From positions 1 through 64,000 of the forward strand of contig NZ_MLFN01000007.1 in the NCBI RefSeq assembly GCF_002095315.1: a stretch of 64,000 nt of DNA, in the 5' to 3' direction. Positions 45,472-56,545 of the stretch are shown here, piece after piece. Numbering within the stretch: position 1 is the stretch's first letter; every line of letters begins with the position of its first letter. A model generated the notes under the pieces. That model made no database searches. It was given only the letters and a program-made list of their open reading frames with translations, and had not been told where the DNA came from. The stretch is from Pantoea conspicua. Its GTDB lineage: Bacteria > Pseudomonadota > Gammaproteobacteria > Enterobacterales > Enterobacteriaceae. The translations under genes were made by a program, and so were the position numbers.

Positions 45472-45715
45472 ACTTATCGCCCTAATATTTACCGCTCCGC
45501 TGGAGACTCTCCGGCTTGTTCATTTTCGTTCAGTGCAAGGAGCGCAAATCGCAGGCAGAGTAACCTATGACAACGGCTTTTTCATCTTTAAATCCCTGCG
45601 CTTAATTAAGTTTGGTATAAAAAACAGTTTTTAAACCCGCCTGGCTTTAACTTGCTGATTGCTGGTGACATTTAACCCACCCGCCGCCAGCGAGCTGAAA
45701 AGTTGTTCAAAATAC

Positions 45716-45744
45716 TTCACAGCAACCGGCTTAACGCTTATGCT
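45716..45744 (+). promoter_or_regulatory. nadB promoter
   Basis: TTCACA (45716-45721), a 17-bp spacer and TATGCT (45739-45744). The predicted start near 45751 falls just before the NadR operator. Confidence 0.6.
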
Positions 45745-45756
45745 CAGCCCTATTCT

Positions 45757-45774
45757 TGTTTAGTAAATTAAACA
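45757..45774 (+). promoter_or_regulatory. NadR operator of nadB
   Basis: TGTTTA-GTAAAT-TAAACA is a perfect match to the NadR palindrome TGTTTA-N6-TAAACA, placed immediately before the ATG. Confidence 0.9.
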
Positions 45775-45776
45775 CC

Positions 45777-47399
45777 ATGACAAATGCAAATCCGGATTAT
45801 CAATGTGATGTATTGATTGTGGGCAGCGGCGCAGCCGGTCTGTCGCTGGCGCTACGTCTGGCCAGACACTATCAGGTGACGGTGCTCAGCAAAGCACAAG
45901 TCAATGAGGGTTCCACCCTGTATGCGCAGGGCGGTATCGCGGCAGTGTTTGATGAAACTGACAGCATTGAGTCGCACGTGGAAGATACGCTGATTGCCGG
46001 CGCCGGGCTGTGCGACCGTGATGCCGTCTCGTTTATCGCCAGCAATGCCCGTCACTGCGTGCAGTGGCTGATTGATAACGGCGTCGCCTTTGATATCGAT
46101 CCGCAGGCGGCGGGCGAGATGCGCTATCACCTGACCCGTGAAGGCGGTCATAGTCATCGCCGTATTCTGCACAGCGCCGATGCCACCGGCCGCGCGGTAG
46201 AAACCACGCTGGTCAGCCAGGCGCTCAGCCATCCCAACATCCGGATTCTGGAACGGACTAACGCCGTCGATCTGATTCTTTCAGACAAACTCGGGCTGCC
46301 CGGACCACGCCGGGTCGTGGGTGCGTGGATCTGGAACCGCAATCGCGAGCAGGTTGAAATCTGTTCTGCCCGCGCGGTGGTGGTGGCGACCGGCGGCGCA
46401 GCAAAAGTCTATCAATACACCACTAATCCCGATATCGCCTCCGGCGATGGCATCGCAATGGCGTGGCGGGCCGGTTGTCGGGTCGCCAACCTCGAATTTA
46501 ACCAGTTTCATCCGACCTGCCTGTTTCATCCCCAGGCGCGTAATTTTCTGTTAACCGAAGCGTTACGCGGCGAAGGGGCCTGGCTGCTGCGTCCTGACGG
46601 CAGCCGCTTTATGCCCGATTTTGATGAGCGAGCTGAACTGGCGCCGCGCGACATTGTTGCCAGAGCCATTGATCATGAGATGAAACGGCTGGGTGTTGAC
46701 TGCATGTATCTTGATATCAGTCATCAGCCGGAAGCCTTTGTCCGCGCTCACTTCCCGATGATTTACGACAAGCTGCTGACTTTTGGCTTTGATCTGACCA
46801 AAGAGCCGATTCCAATTGTGCCTGCCGCGCACTATACCTGCGGCGGCGTGATGGTCGATCAGCAGGGCCGCACCGACGTTAATGGCCTGTATGCGATTGG
46901 TGAAGTGAGTTATACCGGCCTGCACGGTGCCAACCGGATGGCCTCCAATTCGTTGCTGGAGTGCCTGGTCTATGGCTGGTCAGCCGCAGAAGATTTGATT
47001 CGCACCCTGCCCGAGGTCGAGCCCGTTACCGCACTGCCTGGCTGGGATGAAAGTCAGGTTGATGATGCCGATGAACGGGTGATTATCCAGCATAACTGGC
47101 ATGAGCTACGGCTGTTTATGTGGGATTACGTCGGCATCGTGCGCACCACCAAGCGCCTGGAGCGGGCGTTGCGCCGCATCACCCTGCTCCAGCAGGAGAT
47201 CGATGAGTATTACCATCATTTTCGCCTCTCCAACAATTTGCTGGAACTGAGGAATCTGGTGCAGGTCGCCGAGCTCATGGTGCGCTGCGCGCTTGTGCGA
47301 AAAGAGAGCCGCGGACTGCACTACATCCGCGACTACCCCGATCTGTTACCGGAAGCGCTGCCAACCATTCTGACGCCGTCCGGCTACAGGAACAGATAG
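45777..47399 (+). CDS. nadB: L-aspartate oxidase
   Basis: NadB oxidises L-aspartate to iminoaspartate, the first step of NAD synthesis. The 540 residues (E. coli 540) show the FAD dinucleotide motif [16 protein letters not shown], the substrate loop [14 protein letters not shown] and the catalytic [14 protein letters not shown]. The ATG at 45777 is chosen over one seven codons upstream because it matches the family and leaves the NadR operator in the leader. It converges on trmN6 with a 16-bp overlap. Confidence 0.97.
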   Translation: MTNANPDYQCDVLIVGSGAAGLSLALRLARHYQVTVLSKAQVNEGSTLYAQGGIAAVFDETDSIESHVEDTLIAGAGLCDRDAVSFIASNARHCVQWLIDNGVAFDIDPQAAGEMRYHLTREGGHSHRRILHSADATGRAVETTLVSQALSHPNIRILERTNAVDLILSDKLGLPGPRRVVGAWIWNRNREQVEICSARAVVVATGGAAKVYQYTTNPDIASGDGIAMAWRAGCRVANLEFNQFHPTCLFHPQARNFLLTEALRGEGAWLLRPDGSRFMPDFDERAELAPRDIVARAIDHEMKRLGVDCMYLDISHQPEAFVRAHFPMIYDKLLTFGFDLTKEPIPIVPAAHYTCGGVMVDQQGRTDVNGLYAIGEVSYTGLHGANRMASNSLLECLVYGWSAAEDLIRTLPEVEPVTALPGWDESQVDDADERVIIQHNWHELRLFMWDYVGIVRTTKRLERALRRITLLQQEIDEYYHHFRLSNNLLELRNLVQVAELMVRCALVRKESRGLHYIRDYPDLLPEALPTILTPSGYRNR

Positions 47400-48133
47400 A
47401 ACGCCCGCGTCAGACAACACCAGTCATCAGAATAGTGCGTGTCAGGCGCGCGAATGGCGAGGCGCTCCAGCAGCGTTTCGCCCGCCTGGGGGGAAAAGGC
47501 CAGCAGCACGCGATGCGGTGGACGATGGGCATATTCCGCCACGTCCAGCCGGAAACGTAAATGCCAGCCATCGGCCAGCGCCAGACTGATAAACGTCTCA
47601 CCGGTGGCGGTGGGCAGCACCACGCAGAACATTCCCTCTTCTTCAATCAGCAACGCTGCGCTGCGTAACAGGGTCTGATGATCGAGCGTGCTGGTTGCCC
47701 GGGCGCTGTCGCGCGCCGCGCTTGAGCAGGCCACGCCGGGCGCGAAGTACGGGGGATTACTGACGATCAGCGAGTAGCGCTGATCGCAACGCTCTGCCCA
47801 GCGGGCAATATCCTGCTGATGGACCTGGATACGGGCCGGCCACGGCGACTGCCGGACATTCTCCTGCGCCTGCTGCGCGGCCTCACTCTCCAGCTCAACC
47901 GCATCAATTTCCACCGGTGACGGCGTACGTTGCGCCAGCATCAGCGCGATCAGCCCACTGCCACTGCCAATGTCCAGAATTCGTCTGACGCCTGCCACTG
48001 GCGCCCAGGCGCCAAGCAGAATGGCATCAGTTCCGACTTTCATCGCACAGCGATCGTGCGCGACAAAAAATTGTTTAAAGGTAAATCCGTTCTTGTTTAA
48101 CTGGGGCCGCTCACGCGGCTTGTCGTGCATCAT
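47384..48133 (-). CDS. trmN6: tRNA1(Val) (adenine(37)-N6)-methyltransferase
   Basis: TrmN6 (YfiC) methylates N6 of A37 in tRNA-Val. The 249 residues begin [20 protein letters not shown] and contain the block [27 protein letters not shown] motif [17 protein letters not shown] and catalytic NPPY in [10 protein letters not shown]. It is convergent with nadB and divergent from srmB. Confidence 0.94.
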   Translation of the reverse strand: MMHDKPRERPQLNKNGFTFKQFFVAHDRCAMKVGTDAILLGAWAPVAGVRRILDIGSGSGLIALMLAQRTPSPVEIDAVELESEAAQQAQENVRQSPWPARIQVHQQDIARWAERCDQRYSLIVSNPPYFAPGVACSSAARDSARATSTLDHQTLLRSAALLIEEEGMFCVVLPTATGETFISLALADGWHLRFRLDVAEYAHRPPHRVLLAFSPQAGETLLERLAIRAPDTHYSDDWCCLTRAFYLFL

Positions 48134-48288
48134 CGGTCGCTACCATTTACTTTTTTTCTGCCGTACGGCAGCGCATAAGTGTAACGTGACAGGTAACGGA
48201 ATTCACGCAGCAGACCATACCTGGCGGATTAACAGATGAAGATTATGTCTGATCTGTCTATAATCAGCGCCCCAAACTGAGGTAGACC

Positions 48289-49617
48289 ATGACAGTAACC
48301 ACATTTTCCGAACTCGAACTCGACGAAAGCCTGCTGCAAGCGCTGCAGGAAAAAGGCTTTACGCGCCCAACAGTGATTCAGGCTGCTGCAATTCCGCCCG
48401 CGCTTGAGGGCCGCGACGTTCTGGGTTCGGCACCTACCGGGACCGGGAAAACTGCCGCCTATCTGCTACCGGCGCTGCAGCACCTGCTTGATTTTCCCCG
48501 TAAAAAATCTGGCCCGCCCCGCATTCTGATCGTCACACCAACCCGCGAACTGGCGATGCAGGTCGCAGACCAGGCGCGTGAACTGGCGAAGCATACTCAT
48601 CTGGATATCGCCACCATCACCGGCGGCGTGGCCTATATGAACCACGCGGAAGTCTTCAGCGAAAACCAGGATATCGTGGTCGCCACCACCGGTCGTCTGC
48701 TGCAATACATCAAAGAAGAGAACTTTGACTGCCGCGCCGTTGAGACGCTGGTGCTCGATGAAGCGGACCGTATGCTGGACATGGGGTTCGCCCAGGATAT
48801 CGAAACCATTGCGGCGGAAACCCGCTGGCGCAAGCAAACGATGCTGTTTTCCGCCACGCTGGAAGGCGAAAACATTAAAGACTTCGCCGAGCGTCTGCTG
48901 AACGATCCGGTTGAACTGGAAGCCGATCCAAGCCGCCGTGAACGTAAAAAGATCCAGCAATGGTATTACCGTGCTGACGATCTGGAACACAAAACCAAAT
49001 TACTGGTTCACCTGCTGAAACAGCCGGAAGTGACACGCTGCATCGTGTTTGTGCGTAAACGTGAGCGTCTGCATGAGCTGGTCAGCTGGCTGCACGAAGC
49101 GGGGATTCGTAGCAGCTACCTGGAAGGCGAAATGGTGCAGGCTAAGCGTAACGAAGCGATCAAGCGCCTGATTGAAGGCCGGGTGAACGTGCTGGTCGCT
49201 ACCGACATTGCAGCACGTGGCATTGATGTTGATGACGTCAGTCACGTCTTCAACTTCGATATGCCGCGCACCGCCGACACCTATCTGCACCGTATTGGCC
49301 GTACCGGACGCGCGGGCCGTAAAGGGATCGCGATTTCGCTGGTTGAGGCGCACGATTACGTACTGCTGGGCAAAATCAGCCGCTACGTCAACGAGCCACT
49401 GAAAGCGCGCGTAATTGATGAGCTGCGCCCTGAGACACGCGCGCCACATGCTAAAACCACCGGTAAACCGTCGAAAAAGGTGCTGGCGAAGCGTGCAGAG
49501 AAGAAATCGAGTGAAGCGGAAAAACCGCGGGTGAAAAAACGCCATCGCGATGCCAAAAATATTGGCAAACGCCGTAAGCCGAGCGGCAGCGCACCGGCTA
49601 ATGAGAATGCGGAATAA
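48289..49617 (+). CDS. srmB: DEAD-box RNA helicase SrmB
   Basis: SrmB is an ATP-dependent RNA helicase needed early in 50S assembly. The 442 residues have the Q motif (FTRPTVIQAAAIPPAL), Walker A APTGTGKT, DEAD in VLDEADRMLDMGF, SAT in LFSATLEG and HRIGRTGRAGRKG, then a Lys/Arg-rich tail from about residue 375. It is divergent from trmN6 and is followed by a terminator. Confidence 0.97.
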   Translation: MTVTTFSELELDESLLQALQEKGFTRPTVIQAAAIPPALEGRDVLGSAPTGTGKTAAYLLPALQHLLDFPRKKSGPPRILIVTPTRELAMQVADQARELAKHTHLDIATITGGVAYMNHAEVFSENQDIVVATTGRLLQYIKEENFDCRAVETLVLDEADRMLDMGFAQDIETIAAETRWRKQTMLFSATLEGENIKDFAERLLNDPVELEADPSRRERKKIQQWYYRADDLEHKTKLLVHLLKQPEVTRCIVFVRKRERLHELVSWLHEAGIRSSYLEGEMVQAKRNEAIKRLIEGRVNVLVATDIAARGIDVDDVSHVFNFDMPRTADTYLHRIGRTGRAGRKGIAISLVEAHDYVLLGKISRYVNEPLKARVIDELRPETRAPHAKTTGKPSKKVLAKRAEKKSSEAEKPRVKKRHRDAKNIGKRRKPSGSAPANENAE

Positions 49618-49631
49618 ATCATCGCATGAAT

Positions 49632-49664
49632 AAAAAAATCGCCTCTGATGAGGCGATTTTTTTT
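49632..49664. terminator. bidirectional terminator srmB / grcA
   Basis: ATCGCCTC (49638-49645) pairs with GAGGCGAT (49650-49657), between A7 and T7 runs. It sits between convergent genes. Confidence 0.88.
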
Positions 49665-49833
49665 ACTTAACAATCAATAACAGGCGGTTGGTGCCATTTT
49701 CAGAGCCTGAGGGCAATCTTTCGTTATTCAGCGCCACTCAGGTTTCAGGCCTGGCTTCTATCTTCTTAATAATCCGATAGATAATACTGTGTGTGCTTTG
49801 CGTTTTTTTTCAGCGCCTGCTGACTGTTGTGAC

Positions 49834-50217
49834 TCAAAGACTTTCAGTAAAGGTACGGGCAATCACGTCGCGTTGCTGCTCTGGCGTCAGCGAATTAAAA
49901 CGAACCGCGTAGCCGGAAACACGAATGGTCAGCTGCGGATACTTTTCAGGATGTTTAACCGCATCTTCCAGCGTTTCACGACGCAGAACGTTGACGTTCA
50001 GATGCTGTCCGCCTTCGACCCGCACCTGCGGTTTCATCTCAACCGGTACTTCACGGTAGGTGAACTCACCCAGTTCGCTGATAGCAACAACCTGATCTTC
50101 TTCATAGCCGCCTTTAGCGCACAGGCAGCGCGCTTCGCCTTTCTCTTCGTCCAGCAGCCAGAAAGAATTAAGAAGTTGGGGTTTATTGGTTTGTGTGATC
50201 TGGATTCCAGTAATCAT
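49834..50217 (-). CDS. grcA: autonomous glycyl radical cofactor GrcA
   Basis: GrcA (YfiD) replaces the oxygen-damaged glycyl-radical end of pyruvate formate-lyase. The 127 residues (E. coli 127) end with the glycyl radical segment [17 protein letters not shown]. The ATG at 50217 (MITGIQITQ) follows the family. An FNR-like site sits upstream, which fits induction when oxygen falls. Confidence 0.97.
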   Translation of the reverse strand: MITGIQITQTNKPQLLNSFWLLDEEKGEARCLCAKGGYEEDQVVAISELGEFTYREVPVEMKPQVRVEGGQHLNVNVLRRETLEDAVKHPEKYPQLTIRVSGYAVRFNSLTPEQQRDVIARTFTESL

Positions 50218-50292
50218 GACAGCGCCTCCAGGGCAATGCGTGAATAAATCAAATTTGAGGCCCCGGTATATCATTCTACCGCTTAGTCAGCC

Positions 50293-50306
50293 TTGACCTG
50301 GGTCAA
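50293..50306 (-). promoter_or_regulatory. FNR-type site upstream of grcA
   Basis: TTGAC-CTGG-GTCAA is a perfect palindrome with the FNR layout (TTGAT-N4-ATCAA), one base off per half. It lies near -40 from a start deduced from GATATA at 50267-50272 on the minus strand. Confidence 0.6.
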
Positions 50307-50460
50307 TTTTAGCCAGCCGGTAATCCCCTCTTTTCGCTAACTGTTTGATCTCACAACCCAGCTGGCATTAACTATTTTTGCATTATTAAAAATATTTTTA
50401 CTCTTCAGCTCAGCAGCAGGAACGGCTAAGCTTACGGCATAAACCTCAAGGGAGTTAACT

Positions 50461-51141
50461 ATGGCTGAAAAGCTGACCTGGCACGATGTGCTGGCTGAAG
50501 AGAAACAGAAACCCTATTTTACCGAGACGCTGAAGTTAGTGGCTGATGAGCGCGCAAATGGGGTGACGGTTTATCCGCCGCAAAAGGATGTGTTCAACGC
50601 TTTTCGCCTGACAGAATTAGGCGACGTCAAGGTAGTGATTCTCGGTCAGGACCCGTATCACGGGCCTCATCAGGCACATGGCCTGGCCTTTTCGGTCTTG
50701 CCTGGCGTACAGGTGCCGCCGTCGCTGCAAAACATCTATAAAGAGCTGTTGCAGGATATTCCAGGCTTTCAGAAGCCGGATCACGGCTTTCTCGAAAGCT
50801 GGGCAAAACAGGGTGTGATGCTGCTGAATACGGTATTAACGGTGGAAGCCGGTAAGGCCCATTCCCACGCGCGTTTTGGCTGGGAAACCTTTACCGATAA
50901 TGTGATTGCTGCGATTAACCAGCATCGTGAAGGGGTGGTGTTCCTGCTGTGGGGCTCGCACGCGCAGAAGAAAGGCAGCATTATTGACCGTCAGCGCCAT
51001 CATGTATTGCAGGCGCCGCATCCTTCCCCGCTCTCCGCGCACCGGGGCTTTTTTGGCTGTCAGCACTTCTCGAAAACCAACGCCATATTGCATGAAGCCG
51101 GTCAGGAACCGATTGACTGGACGCCGGTACTGCCTGCATAA
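50461..51141 (+). CDS. ung: uracil-DNA glycosylase
   Basis: Ung excises uracil from DNA to start base-excision repair. The 226 residues include the catalytic Asp motif [19 protein letters not shown] and the second motif [14 protein letters not shown] with the catalytic His. The ATG follows an AAGGGAG site. It is convergent with grpE. Confidence 0.98.
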   Translation: MAEKLTWHDVLAEEKQKPYFTETLKLVADERANGVTVYPPQKDVFNAFRLTELGDVKVVILGQDPYHGPHQAHGLAFSVLPGVQVPPSLQNIYKELLQDIPGFQKPDHGFLESWAKQGVMLLNTVLTVEAGKAHSHARFGWETFTDNVIAAINQHREGVVFLLWGSHAQKKGSIIDRQRHHVLQAPHPSPLSAHRGFFGCQHFSKTNAILHEAGQEPIDWTPVLPA

Positions 51142-51152
51142 GCCGGAAAGCA

Positions 51153-51178
51153 CACGGCCGCGACAGTGCGCGGCCGTG
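51153..51178. other. GC-rich hairpin between ung and grpE
   Basis: A perfect 10-bp stem CACGGCCGCG/CGCGGCCGTG with a 6-nt loop and no T run sits between convergent genes. It may act as a transcript end or processing point. Confidence 0.5.
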
Positions 51179-51198
51179 GAACGGATTCAGGCGTGAAT

Positions 51199-51780
51199 TC
51201 AGCCTTTGGCTTTGGCAACCGCCACCATCGCCGGACGCAGTAAGCGACCATTCAGCGTGTAGCCACGTTGCATCACCAGCATTACCTGGTTAGGTTCGAA
51301 CTCTTCAGACTCCATCATCGACATCGCCTGATGCACTTCCGGATTGAACGGCACGCCGGTTTCGCCGACCACTTCAACGCCGAATTTACGCACTGCACCG
51401 AGCAGACCCTTGAGGGTCAGTTCAATCCCTTCGATCATTGGCGCCAGCTGCGCGTCTTCTTTATTCGCCACTTCCAGCGCTCGCTCAAGACTGTCGATCA
51501 CCGGCAGCAATTCGTTGGCAAATTTCTCCAGAGCGAATTTATGCGCCTTCTCGACGTCCATTTCGGCACGGCGACGGATGTTCTCAATCTCAGCCTGCGC
51601 ACGCAGCTGCGCATCACGCACGCCGGTTTGCGATTGCGCTAATTCAGCTTCGAGCTGAGCGATACGCTCATCACGCGGATCCACCTCAGATGCTGTCTCC
51701 GCTTCCTGAGGTTGCTGCTGATCCTGCTGAATTTCGTCTGAGACTTGCTCGTTTGGGGTGTTCTGTTCTTTACTACTCAT
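51199..51780 (-). CDS. grpE: nucleotide exchange factor GrpE
   Basis: GrpE releases ADP from DnaK in the heat-shock chaperone cycle. The 193 residues have a disordered acidic N-terminus ([20 protein letters not shown]), a long coiled coil from about 40 to 100, and the C-terminal beta domain [21 protein letters not shown]. The ATG at 51780 is the family start. A sigma-32 promoter is visible 40-70 bp upstream. Confidence 0.98.
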   Translation of the reverse strand: MSSKEQNTPNEQVSDEIQQDQQQPQEAETASEVDPRDERIAQLEAELAQSQTGVRDAQLRAQAEIENIRRRAEMDVEKAHKFALEKFANELLPVIDSLERALEVANKEDAQLAPMIEGIELTLKGLLGAVRKFGVEVVGETGVPFNPEVHQAMSMMESEEFEPNQVMLVMQRGYTLNGRLLRPAMVAVAKAKG

Positions 51781-51822
51781 GAATTTCTCCGCGTTTTGCA
51801 CATTCATTTCGCTGGTTGGCTT

Positions 51823-51851
51823 ATTATGGGGATCGGTTTGACGGTTTCAAG
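51823..51851 (-). promoter_or_regulatory. sigma-32 promoter of grpE
   Basis: On the minus strand CTTGAA (51846-51851), a 14-bp spacer, then CCCCATAAT (51823-51831), a near-perfect heat-shock promoter. It overlaps the leader of the divergent nadK gene. Confidence 0.9.
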
Positions 51852-51902
51852 GGAACCTATCACATTGCCTTGCCGTTTTGGCTTATAAGGAACACCCACT
51901 CG

Positions 51903-52781
51903 ATGAACAAACACTTTAACTGCATTGGTATTGTGGGTCATCCACGCCATCCCACCGCGTTAACCACGCATGAGATGCTCTGGCGCTGGCTGACCGCCAA
52001 AGGTTATCAAGTGATCGTAGAGAAGCAAATCGCGCAGGAGCTGGCGCTACACGACGTTCAGACCGGTACACTGGCGGAGATTGGTCAACAGGCCGATCTG
52101 GCGGTGGTGGTCGGCGGTGACGGCAATATGCTGGGCGCGGCCCGCGTGCTGGCGCGTTATGACATCAAAGTGATTGGCATCAACCGCGGTAACCTCGGCT
52201 TTCTGACCGATCTCGATCCGGACAATGCGCAACAGCAGCTGGATGAAGTGTTACAGGGCAACTACTTCGTTGAAAGCCGCTTTTTACTGGAAGCACAGGT
52301 GTGTAAATCTGACTGCTCGCCACGTATTGGCTCGGCCATCAATGAAGTGGTGCTGCATCCGGGTAAAGTGGCGCACATGATCGAGTTTGAAGTCTATATC
52401 GATGAAGTGTTTGCTTTTTCCCAGCGCTCCGATGGGCTGATTATCTCTACGCCTACTGGCTCAACCGCCTACTCACTCTCGGCTGGCGGCCCGATACTCA
52501 CCCCCTCGCTGGAGGCGATTGTGCTGGTGCCGATGTTCCCGCATACGCTGTCGGCCCGTCCGCTGGTGATTAACAGCAGCAGTACCATCCGTCTGCGTTT
52601 CTCTTCACGCCGCAGCGACCTGGAGATCAGCTGTGACAGCCAGATTGCGCTGCCGATCCAGGAAGGTGAAGATGTGCTGATTCGACGCAGTGCCAGTCAC
52701 CTTAATCTGATTCACCCTAAAAACTACAGCTATTTCAATACGCTGAGTTCAAAGCTGGGCTGGTCAAAAAAATTATTCTGA
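51903..52781 (+). CDS. nadK: NAD kinase
   Basis: NadK phosphorylates NAD to NADP and is essential. The 292 residues (E. coli 292) contain the family motif [15 protein letters not shown] and the NAD-binding segments [15 protein letters not shown] and [19 protein letters not shown]. The frame is open 29 codons upstream, but [16 protein letters not shown] is the family start. It is divergent from grpE. Confidence 0.98.
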   Translation: MNKHFNCIGIVGHPRHPTALTTHEMLWRWLTAKGYQVIVEKQIAQELALHDVQTGTLAEIGQQADLAVVVGGDGNMLGAARVLARYDIKVIGINRGNLGFLTDLDPDNAQQQLDEVLQGNYFVESRFLLEAQVCKSDCSPRIGSAINEVVLHPGKVAHMIEFEVYIDEVFAFSQRSDGLIISTPTGSTAYSLSAGGPILTPSLEAIVLVPMFPHTLSARPLVINSSSTIRLRFSSRRSDLEISCDSQIALPIQEGEDVLIRRSASHLNLIHPKNYSYFNTLSSKLGWSKKLF

Positions 52782-52823
52782 AAAGGCGCGCCGCCTCTTT
52801 ACTGGATAAAATTCCAGTTTATA

Positions 52824-52857
52824 CTGTATGAAAAACCATATGTGTTTATTCATACAG
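52824..52857 (+). promoter_or_regulatory. two LexA-type boxes upstream of recN
   Basis: Box 1 is CTGTATGAAAAACCAT (52824-52839) and box 2 is GTGTTTATTCATACAG (52842-52857). Each is close to CTG-N10-CAG with one altered end. E. coli recN also has multiple LexA boxes. Confidence 0.7.
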
Positions 52858-52865
52858 GTGAACCT

Positions 52866-54527
52866 ATGCTGGCCCAACTGACCATCAGTAATTTCGCTAT
52901 CGTTCGTGAGCTCGACATTGATTTCCAACGCGGTATGACAGCAATCACGGGTGAGACCGGTGCCGGTAAATCTATCGCGATTGATGCGCTGGGATTATGC
53001 CTTGGCGGTCGCGCCGATGCCGATATGGTGCGTCAGGGTGCCAGCCGGGCCGATCTTTGCGCCCGCTTCCAGCTTAAATCCTCCCCTTCTGCTCAGCGCT
53101 GGCTGGTGGATAATCATCTGGATGATGGCAATGAGTGTCTGCTGCGCCGGGTGATTAGCGCGGACGGACGTTCACGCGGGTTCATCAACGGCACGGCGGT
53201 GCCGCTGTCGCAGCTGCGCGATCTCGGCCAGTTACTGATTCAGATTCACGGTCAGCATGCGCACCAGTTGCTGCTCAAGCCTGAGCACCAGAAACATCTG
53301 CTGGATGCCTACGCCGGTCATGACGATCTGCTGCAGCGCATGCGCACCCATTATCAGACCTGGCACCAGAGCTGCCGCACCCTGGCACTGCATCAGCAGC
53401 AGGCGCAGGAGCGTGAAGCGCGTCGTGAACTGTTGCAGTATCAGCTGAAAGAGCTGAACGAGTTTGCGCCGCAGGCTGGCGAATATGAGCAGATTGACGA
53501 AGAGTACAAGCGGCTCGCCAATAGCGGACAGCTGCTGTCGACCAGCCAACAGGCGCTGCAGCTACTTGCGGACAGTGACGACAACAATCTCTGCAGCCTG
53601 CTCTACAGCGCCCGTGAGATGCTCTCTGAGCTGACCTCGCTGGATGAGAAACTGAACGGTGTCTACAACCTGCTGGAAGAAGCGGCCATTCAGCTGAGTG
53701 AAGCCAGCGACGAATTACGTCACTACTGCGACAGCCTCGATCTCGATCCTAATCGCCTGTATGAACTGGAGCTGCGCATTTCGCGCCAGATCGCCCTGGC
53801 GCGTAAGCATCACGTTACGCCGGAAAATCTGCCTGAACTGCATCAGCAGTTGCTGGCTGAAGCAGAACTGCTGTCACAGCACGAAAGCGATCAGGAGAGC
53901 CTGCAGTCACTGGTTGGCGAGCACTATCAGGCTGCCCTGTTAAGCGCTGAGCAGCTTCATCAGCAGCGCACACAGTACGCTGAAGAGTTGCAGCAGCTGA
54001 TTACCCAGAGTATGCATCTGCTCTCTATGCCGCACGGCCAGTTTAAGATTGCGCTGACCTTTAACCCGTGTCAGCTGACGGCAGAAGGCGCCAGCCGCAT
54101 CGACTTCCAGGTGACCACGAATCCCGGCCAGCCGCTGCAGCCGCTGGGCAAAGTCGCTTCGGGTGGTGAGCTCTCCCGTATCGCGCTGGCGATTCAGGTG
54201 ATCACCGCGAAGAAAATGGAAACGCCAGCGATGATTTTCGATGAAGTTGATGTCGGGATCAGCGGTCCGACTGCCGCCGTGGTGGGTAAACTGCTGCGTC
54301 AGCTGGGTGAGTCAACGCAGGTGATGTGTGTCACCCACCTGCCACAGGTGGCGGGCTGCGGACATCAGCACTTTTTTGTCAGCAAAGAGACCGATGGCGC
54401 AATGACCGAAACCCATATGCAGCCGCTGGACAAGCGTGCGCGCCTGCAGGAACTGGCGCGACTGCTGGGAGGTAGCGAGGTCACACGCAACACCCTGGCG
54501 AATGCCAAAGAACTTTTAGCCGCCTGA
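52866..54527 (+). CDS. recN: DNA repair protein RecN
   Basis: RecN is an SMC-like ATPase that acts in double-strand break repair and is strongly SOS-induced. The 553 residues have Walker [16 protein letters not shown], a long coiled coil in the middle, then signature [16 protein letters not shown] and Walker [13 protein letters not shown]. The ATG at 52866 matches E. coli and lies just after two LexA boxes. Confidence 0.98.
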   Translation: MLAQLTISNFAIVRELDIDFQRGMTAITGETGAGKSIAIDALGLCLGGRADADMVRQGASRADLCARFQLKSSPSAQRWLVDNHLDDGNECLLRRVISADGRSRGFINGTAVPLSQLRDLGQLLIQIHGQHAHQLLLKPEHQKHLLDAYAGHDDLLQRMRTHYQTWHQSCRTLALHQQQAQEREARRELLQYQLKELNEFAPQAGEYEQIDEEYKRLANSGQLLSTSQQALQLLADSDDNNLCSLLYSAREMLSELTSLDEKLNGVYNLLEEAAIQLSEASDELRHYCDSLDLDPNRLYELELRISRQIALARKHHVTPENLPELHQQLLAEAELLSQHESDQESLQSLVGEHYQAALLSAEQLHQQRTQYAEELQQLITQSMHLLSMPHGQFKIALTFNPCQLTAEGASRIDFQVTTNPGQPLQPLGKVASGGELSRIALAIQVITAKKMETPAMIFDEVDVGISGPTAAVVGKLLRQLGESTQVMCVTHLPQVAGCGHQHFFVSKETDGAMTETHMQPLDKRARLQELARLLGGSEVTRNTLANAKELLAA

Positions 54528-54714
54528 TAGCGCACTTTTTTTAACCTGCCGTGGTCATATGCATGCTCTGTAGAGGTTCCCAATAGCGAAAAGGTTTATT
54601 ATCATCGGCACTTATGTCGCCAAAGTAATAAAGCCTGCCGCAGGCAGAGTTCAGATTTTGTTGGCAAAAAAACAGCCTGTAAAAGGCGTTTGGCCCCGGA
54701 AAAGGAATGTATAG
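54528..54714. other. recN-bamE spacer
   Basis: 187 bp, with no convincing terminator and no gene. It should contain the bamE promoter; no operator is clear. Confidence 0.4.
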
Positions 54715-55062
54715 ATGCGCTGTAAAACGCTGACTGCCGCGGCAGTGGTAATGTTGATGATGACCGCCGGATGTTCCACCTTAGAGCGCGTGGTATATCG
54801 TCCTGATATCAACCAGGGTAACTATCTGGTTGCCAATGATGTGGCCAAGATTCACACCGGTATGACACAGCAGCAGGTGGCTTACACGCTCGGTACGCCA
54901 ATGATGAAAGATCCGTTCGGCAGCAACGTCTGGTATTACGTTTTCCGTCAGGAACCAGGCCATGAGCGCGTACAGCAGCAGACGCTGACGCTCAACTTTG
55001 ATGGCAACGGCGTTCTGACCAATATCGACAACAAGCCGAATCTGGCGCAAAAAAGCGACTAA
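54715..55062 (+). CDS. bamE: outer membrane assembly lipoprotein BamE
   Basis: BamE (SmpA) is a small lipoprotein of the BAM complex that inserts outer-membrane beta barrels. The 115 residues start with a lipoprotein signal ending MMTAGC (Cys20), and the mature part contains [13 protein letters not shown] and the fold typical of BamE. It is in its usual place between recN and rnfH. Confidence 0.97.
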   Translation: MRCKTLTAAAVVMLMMTAGCSTLERVVYRPDINQGNYLVANDVAKIHTGMTQQQVAYTLGTPMMKDPFGSNVWYYVFRQEPGHERVQQQTLTLNFDGNGVLTNIDNKPNLAQKSD

Positions 55063-55078
55063 CCCAACGGCAGACAGT

Positions 55079-55107
55079 AAAAAAGGCGCACTGAGCGCCT
55101 TTTTTTA
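55079..55107. terminator. bidirectional terminator bamE / rnfH
   Basis: AAAAGGCGC pairs with GCGCCTTTT (55081-55089 with 55095-55103) around a 5-nt loop, with A and T runs. Confidence 0.87.
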
Positions 55108-55140
55108 TGCTGTTGATTATCAGGACAGAGTACCTGCTGC

Positions 55141-55434
55141 TTACTTTTTTCCAGACGCTGAGCGCTCTGCGCGTTGACGACGCAGCTCTTTAGGATCGGC
55201 GATCAGCGGTCGATAGATTTCAATCCGATCGCCTTCATCAACCACATCACTGAGCTTTACTGCCCGGCTGTAGATACCCACTTTGTTGCTGCTGAGGTCG
55301 ATTTCGCGGCGCAGCTCCAGTATTCCGGATTGCTCTATCGCCTGCTCCACCGTGCTGCCCTGCTCCACGTCAACATAGAGCAGGTATTGCTTTTCAGGCA
55401 GTGCGTAGACCACCTCAACCGCGATATCAGGCAC
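55141..55434 (-). CDS. rnfH: RnfH/UPF0125 family protein
   Basis: RnfH is a small ubiquitin-like-fold protein found with ratA; its role is not established (it can be linked to Rnf clusters in other bacteria). The 97 residues start at GTG 55434 ([18 protein letters not shown]) and end [18 protein letters not shown], which is the family signature. The start lies inside the end of ratA (8-bp overlap), so the pair is coupled. Confidence 0.9.
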   Translation of the reverse strand: MPDIAVEVVYALPEKQYLLYVDVEQGSTVEQAIEQSGILELRREIDLSSNKVGIYSRAVKLSDVVDEGDRIEIYRPLIADPKELRRQRAERSASGKK

Positions 55435-55861
55435 TGTAGACCTCTTTGGCGCGCTGCGTGAACGCCTGCACCATGCTGTTGGCCAGCTCTTTGAAGATTC
55501 GACCAAAGGCCATCTCGACCAGCATATTGGTGAATTCAAACTCCAGGCTTAACTCCACCTTGCAGGCATCATCGCCCAGCGAGATAAATTTCCAGCCGCC
55601 AGTCAGCTTGCGGAACGGCCCGTCAACCAGTTGCATATGAATGCTCTGGTTATCCGTCAGGGTATTGCGGGTAGTAAATGTTTTGCTGATGCCAGCTTTC
55701 GACACATCCACAGACGCGGTCATCTGATTTTCTGACGCATCCAGCACGCGGCTTCCGGTGCAACCCGGCAGGAATTGCGGATAAGCATCCACATCATTTA
55801 CAAGTTTGTACATCTGCCCGGCACTAAACGGGACCAGCGCCGAACGACTAATCTGAGCCAT
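55427..55861 (-). CDS. ratA: ribosome-association toxin / coenzyme Q-binding-type RatA
   Basis: RatA is a START-domain protein; in E. coli it was reported to bind 50S subunits and block 70S formation, and relatives bind ubiquinone (COQ10 family). The 144 residues show [30 protein letters not shown] and the end RAKEVYSA. ratA-rnfH resembles a toxin-antitoxin pair in layout, but the antitoxin role of RnfH is not proven. Confidence 0.93.
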   Translation of the reverse strand: MAQISRSALVPFSAGQMYKLVNDVDAYPQFLPGCTGSRVLDASENQMTASVDVSKAGISKTFTTRNTLTDNQSIHMQLVDGPFRKLTGGWKFISLGDDACKVELSLEFEFTNMLVEMAFGRIFKELANSMVQAFTQRAKEVYSA

Positions 55862-56019
55862 AATGGTTCCTGTTCATCACGAAACCGCTGAATAATAGCA
55901 TTTTCAGCGATTAAACAAAAATGCCCCCGAGTAAGGGTGTGCTAGAATATCCCGTTTCCTGCCGCCCCGCTGGACTGGGGATGCGATAACCGACTAAGTG
56001 ATGTAAAATACGCCGCACT

Positions 56020-56502
56020 ATGACAAAGAAAAAATCACACAAACCCGGTTCTGCCACTGTTGCCATGAACAAACGCGCCCGCCACGAATACTTCATTGAA
56101 GAGGAGTATGAAGCGGGATTATCGTTGCAAGGATGGGAAGTTAAATCACTTCGTGCCGGCAAAGCCAACATCAGCGACAGCTATATTTTGCTGCGCGATG
56201 GCGAAGCGTTCCTGTTTGGTTCAACCTTTCAACCCTTAGCCGTTGCTTCCAGCCATGTGGTGTGCGATCCCACGCGCAGCCGTAAGCTTCTGCTGAAGCA
56301 ACGTGAGCTGGATTCACTGTATGGCCGCGTCAATCGCGAAGGTTATACCATCGTGGCGCTCTCGCTCTACTGGAAGAACGCCTGGTGTAAACTGAAGATT
56401 GGTGTTGCACGCGGTAAGAAAGAGCATGATAAACGTGACGACGTCAAAGACCGTGAATGGCAACTGGATAAAGCCCGTATCATGAAGAATTCAAAGCGTT
56501 AA
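56020..56502 (+). CDS. smpB: SsrA-binding protein SmpB
   Basis: SmpB carries tmRNA to stalled ribosomes in trans-translation. The 160 residues (E. coli 160) include [42 protein letters not shown] and a basic tail ending RIMKNSKR. It is divergent from ratA and lies 43 bp upstream of ssrA, its RNA partner. Confidence 0.98.
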   Translation: MTKKKSHKPGSATVAMNKRARHEYFIEEEYEAGLSLQGWEVKSLRAGKANISDSYILLRDGEAFLFGSTFQPLAVASSHVVCDPTRSRKLLLKQRELDSLYGRVNREGYTIVALSLYWKNAWCKLKIGVARGKKEHDKRDDVKDREWQLDKARIMKNSKR

Positions 56503-56545
56503 GCGCTGGATTCTTACACGATTTTTTGCTAGTATTTAAAGTTCT

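Larger units (their letters stand above)
45365..45776. other. divergent control region rpoE / nadB
   Basis: This 412-bp region holds the sigma-E promoter of rpoE on the left and the nadB promoter with a NadR operator on the right. The middle (about 45480-45710) is A/T-rich and I see no gene in it. Confidence 0.6.

Noticed and set aside
55141-55861. ratA-rnfH as a new toxin-antitoxin system
   Set aside because: The pair is an ordinary conserved enterobacterial locus beside smpB; coupling is normal for it and says nothing about an antitoxin role.
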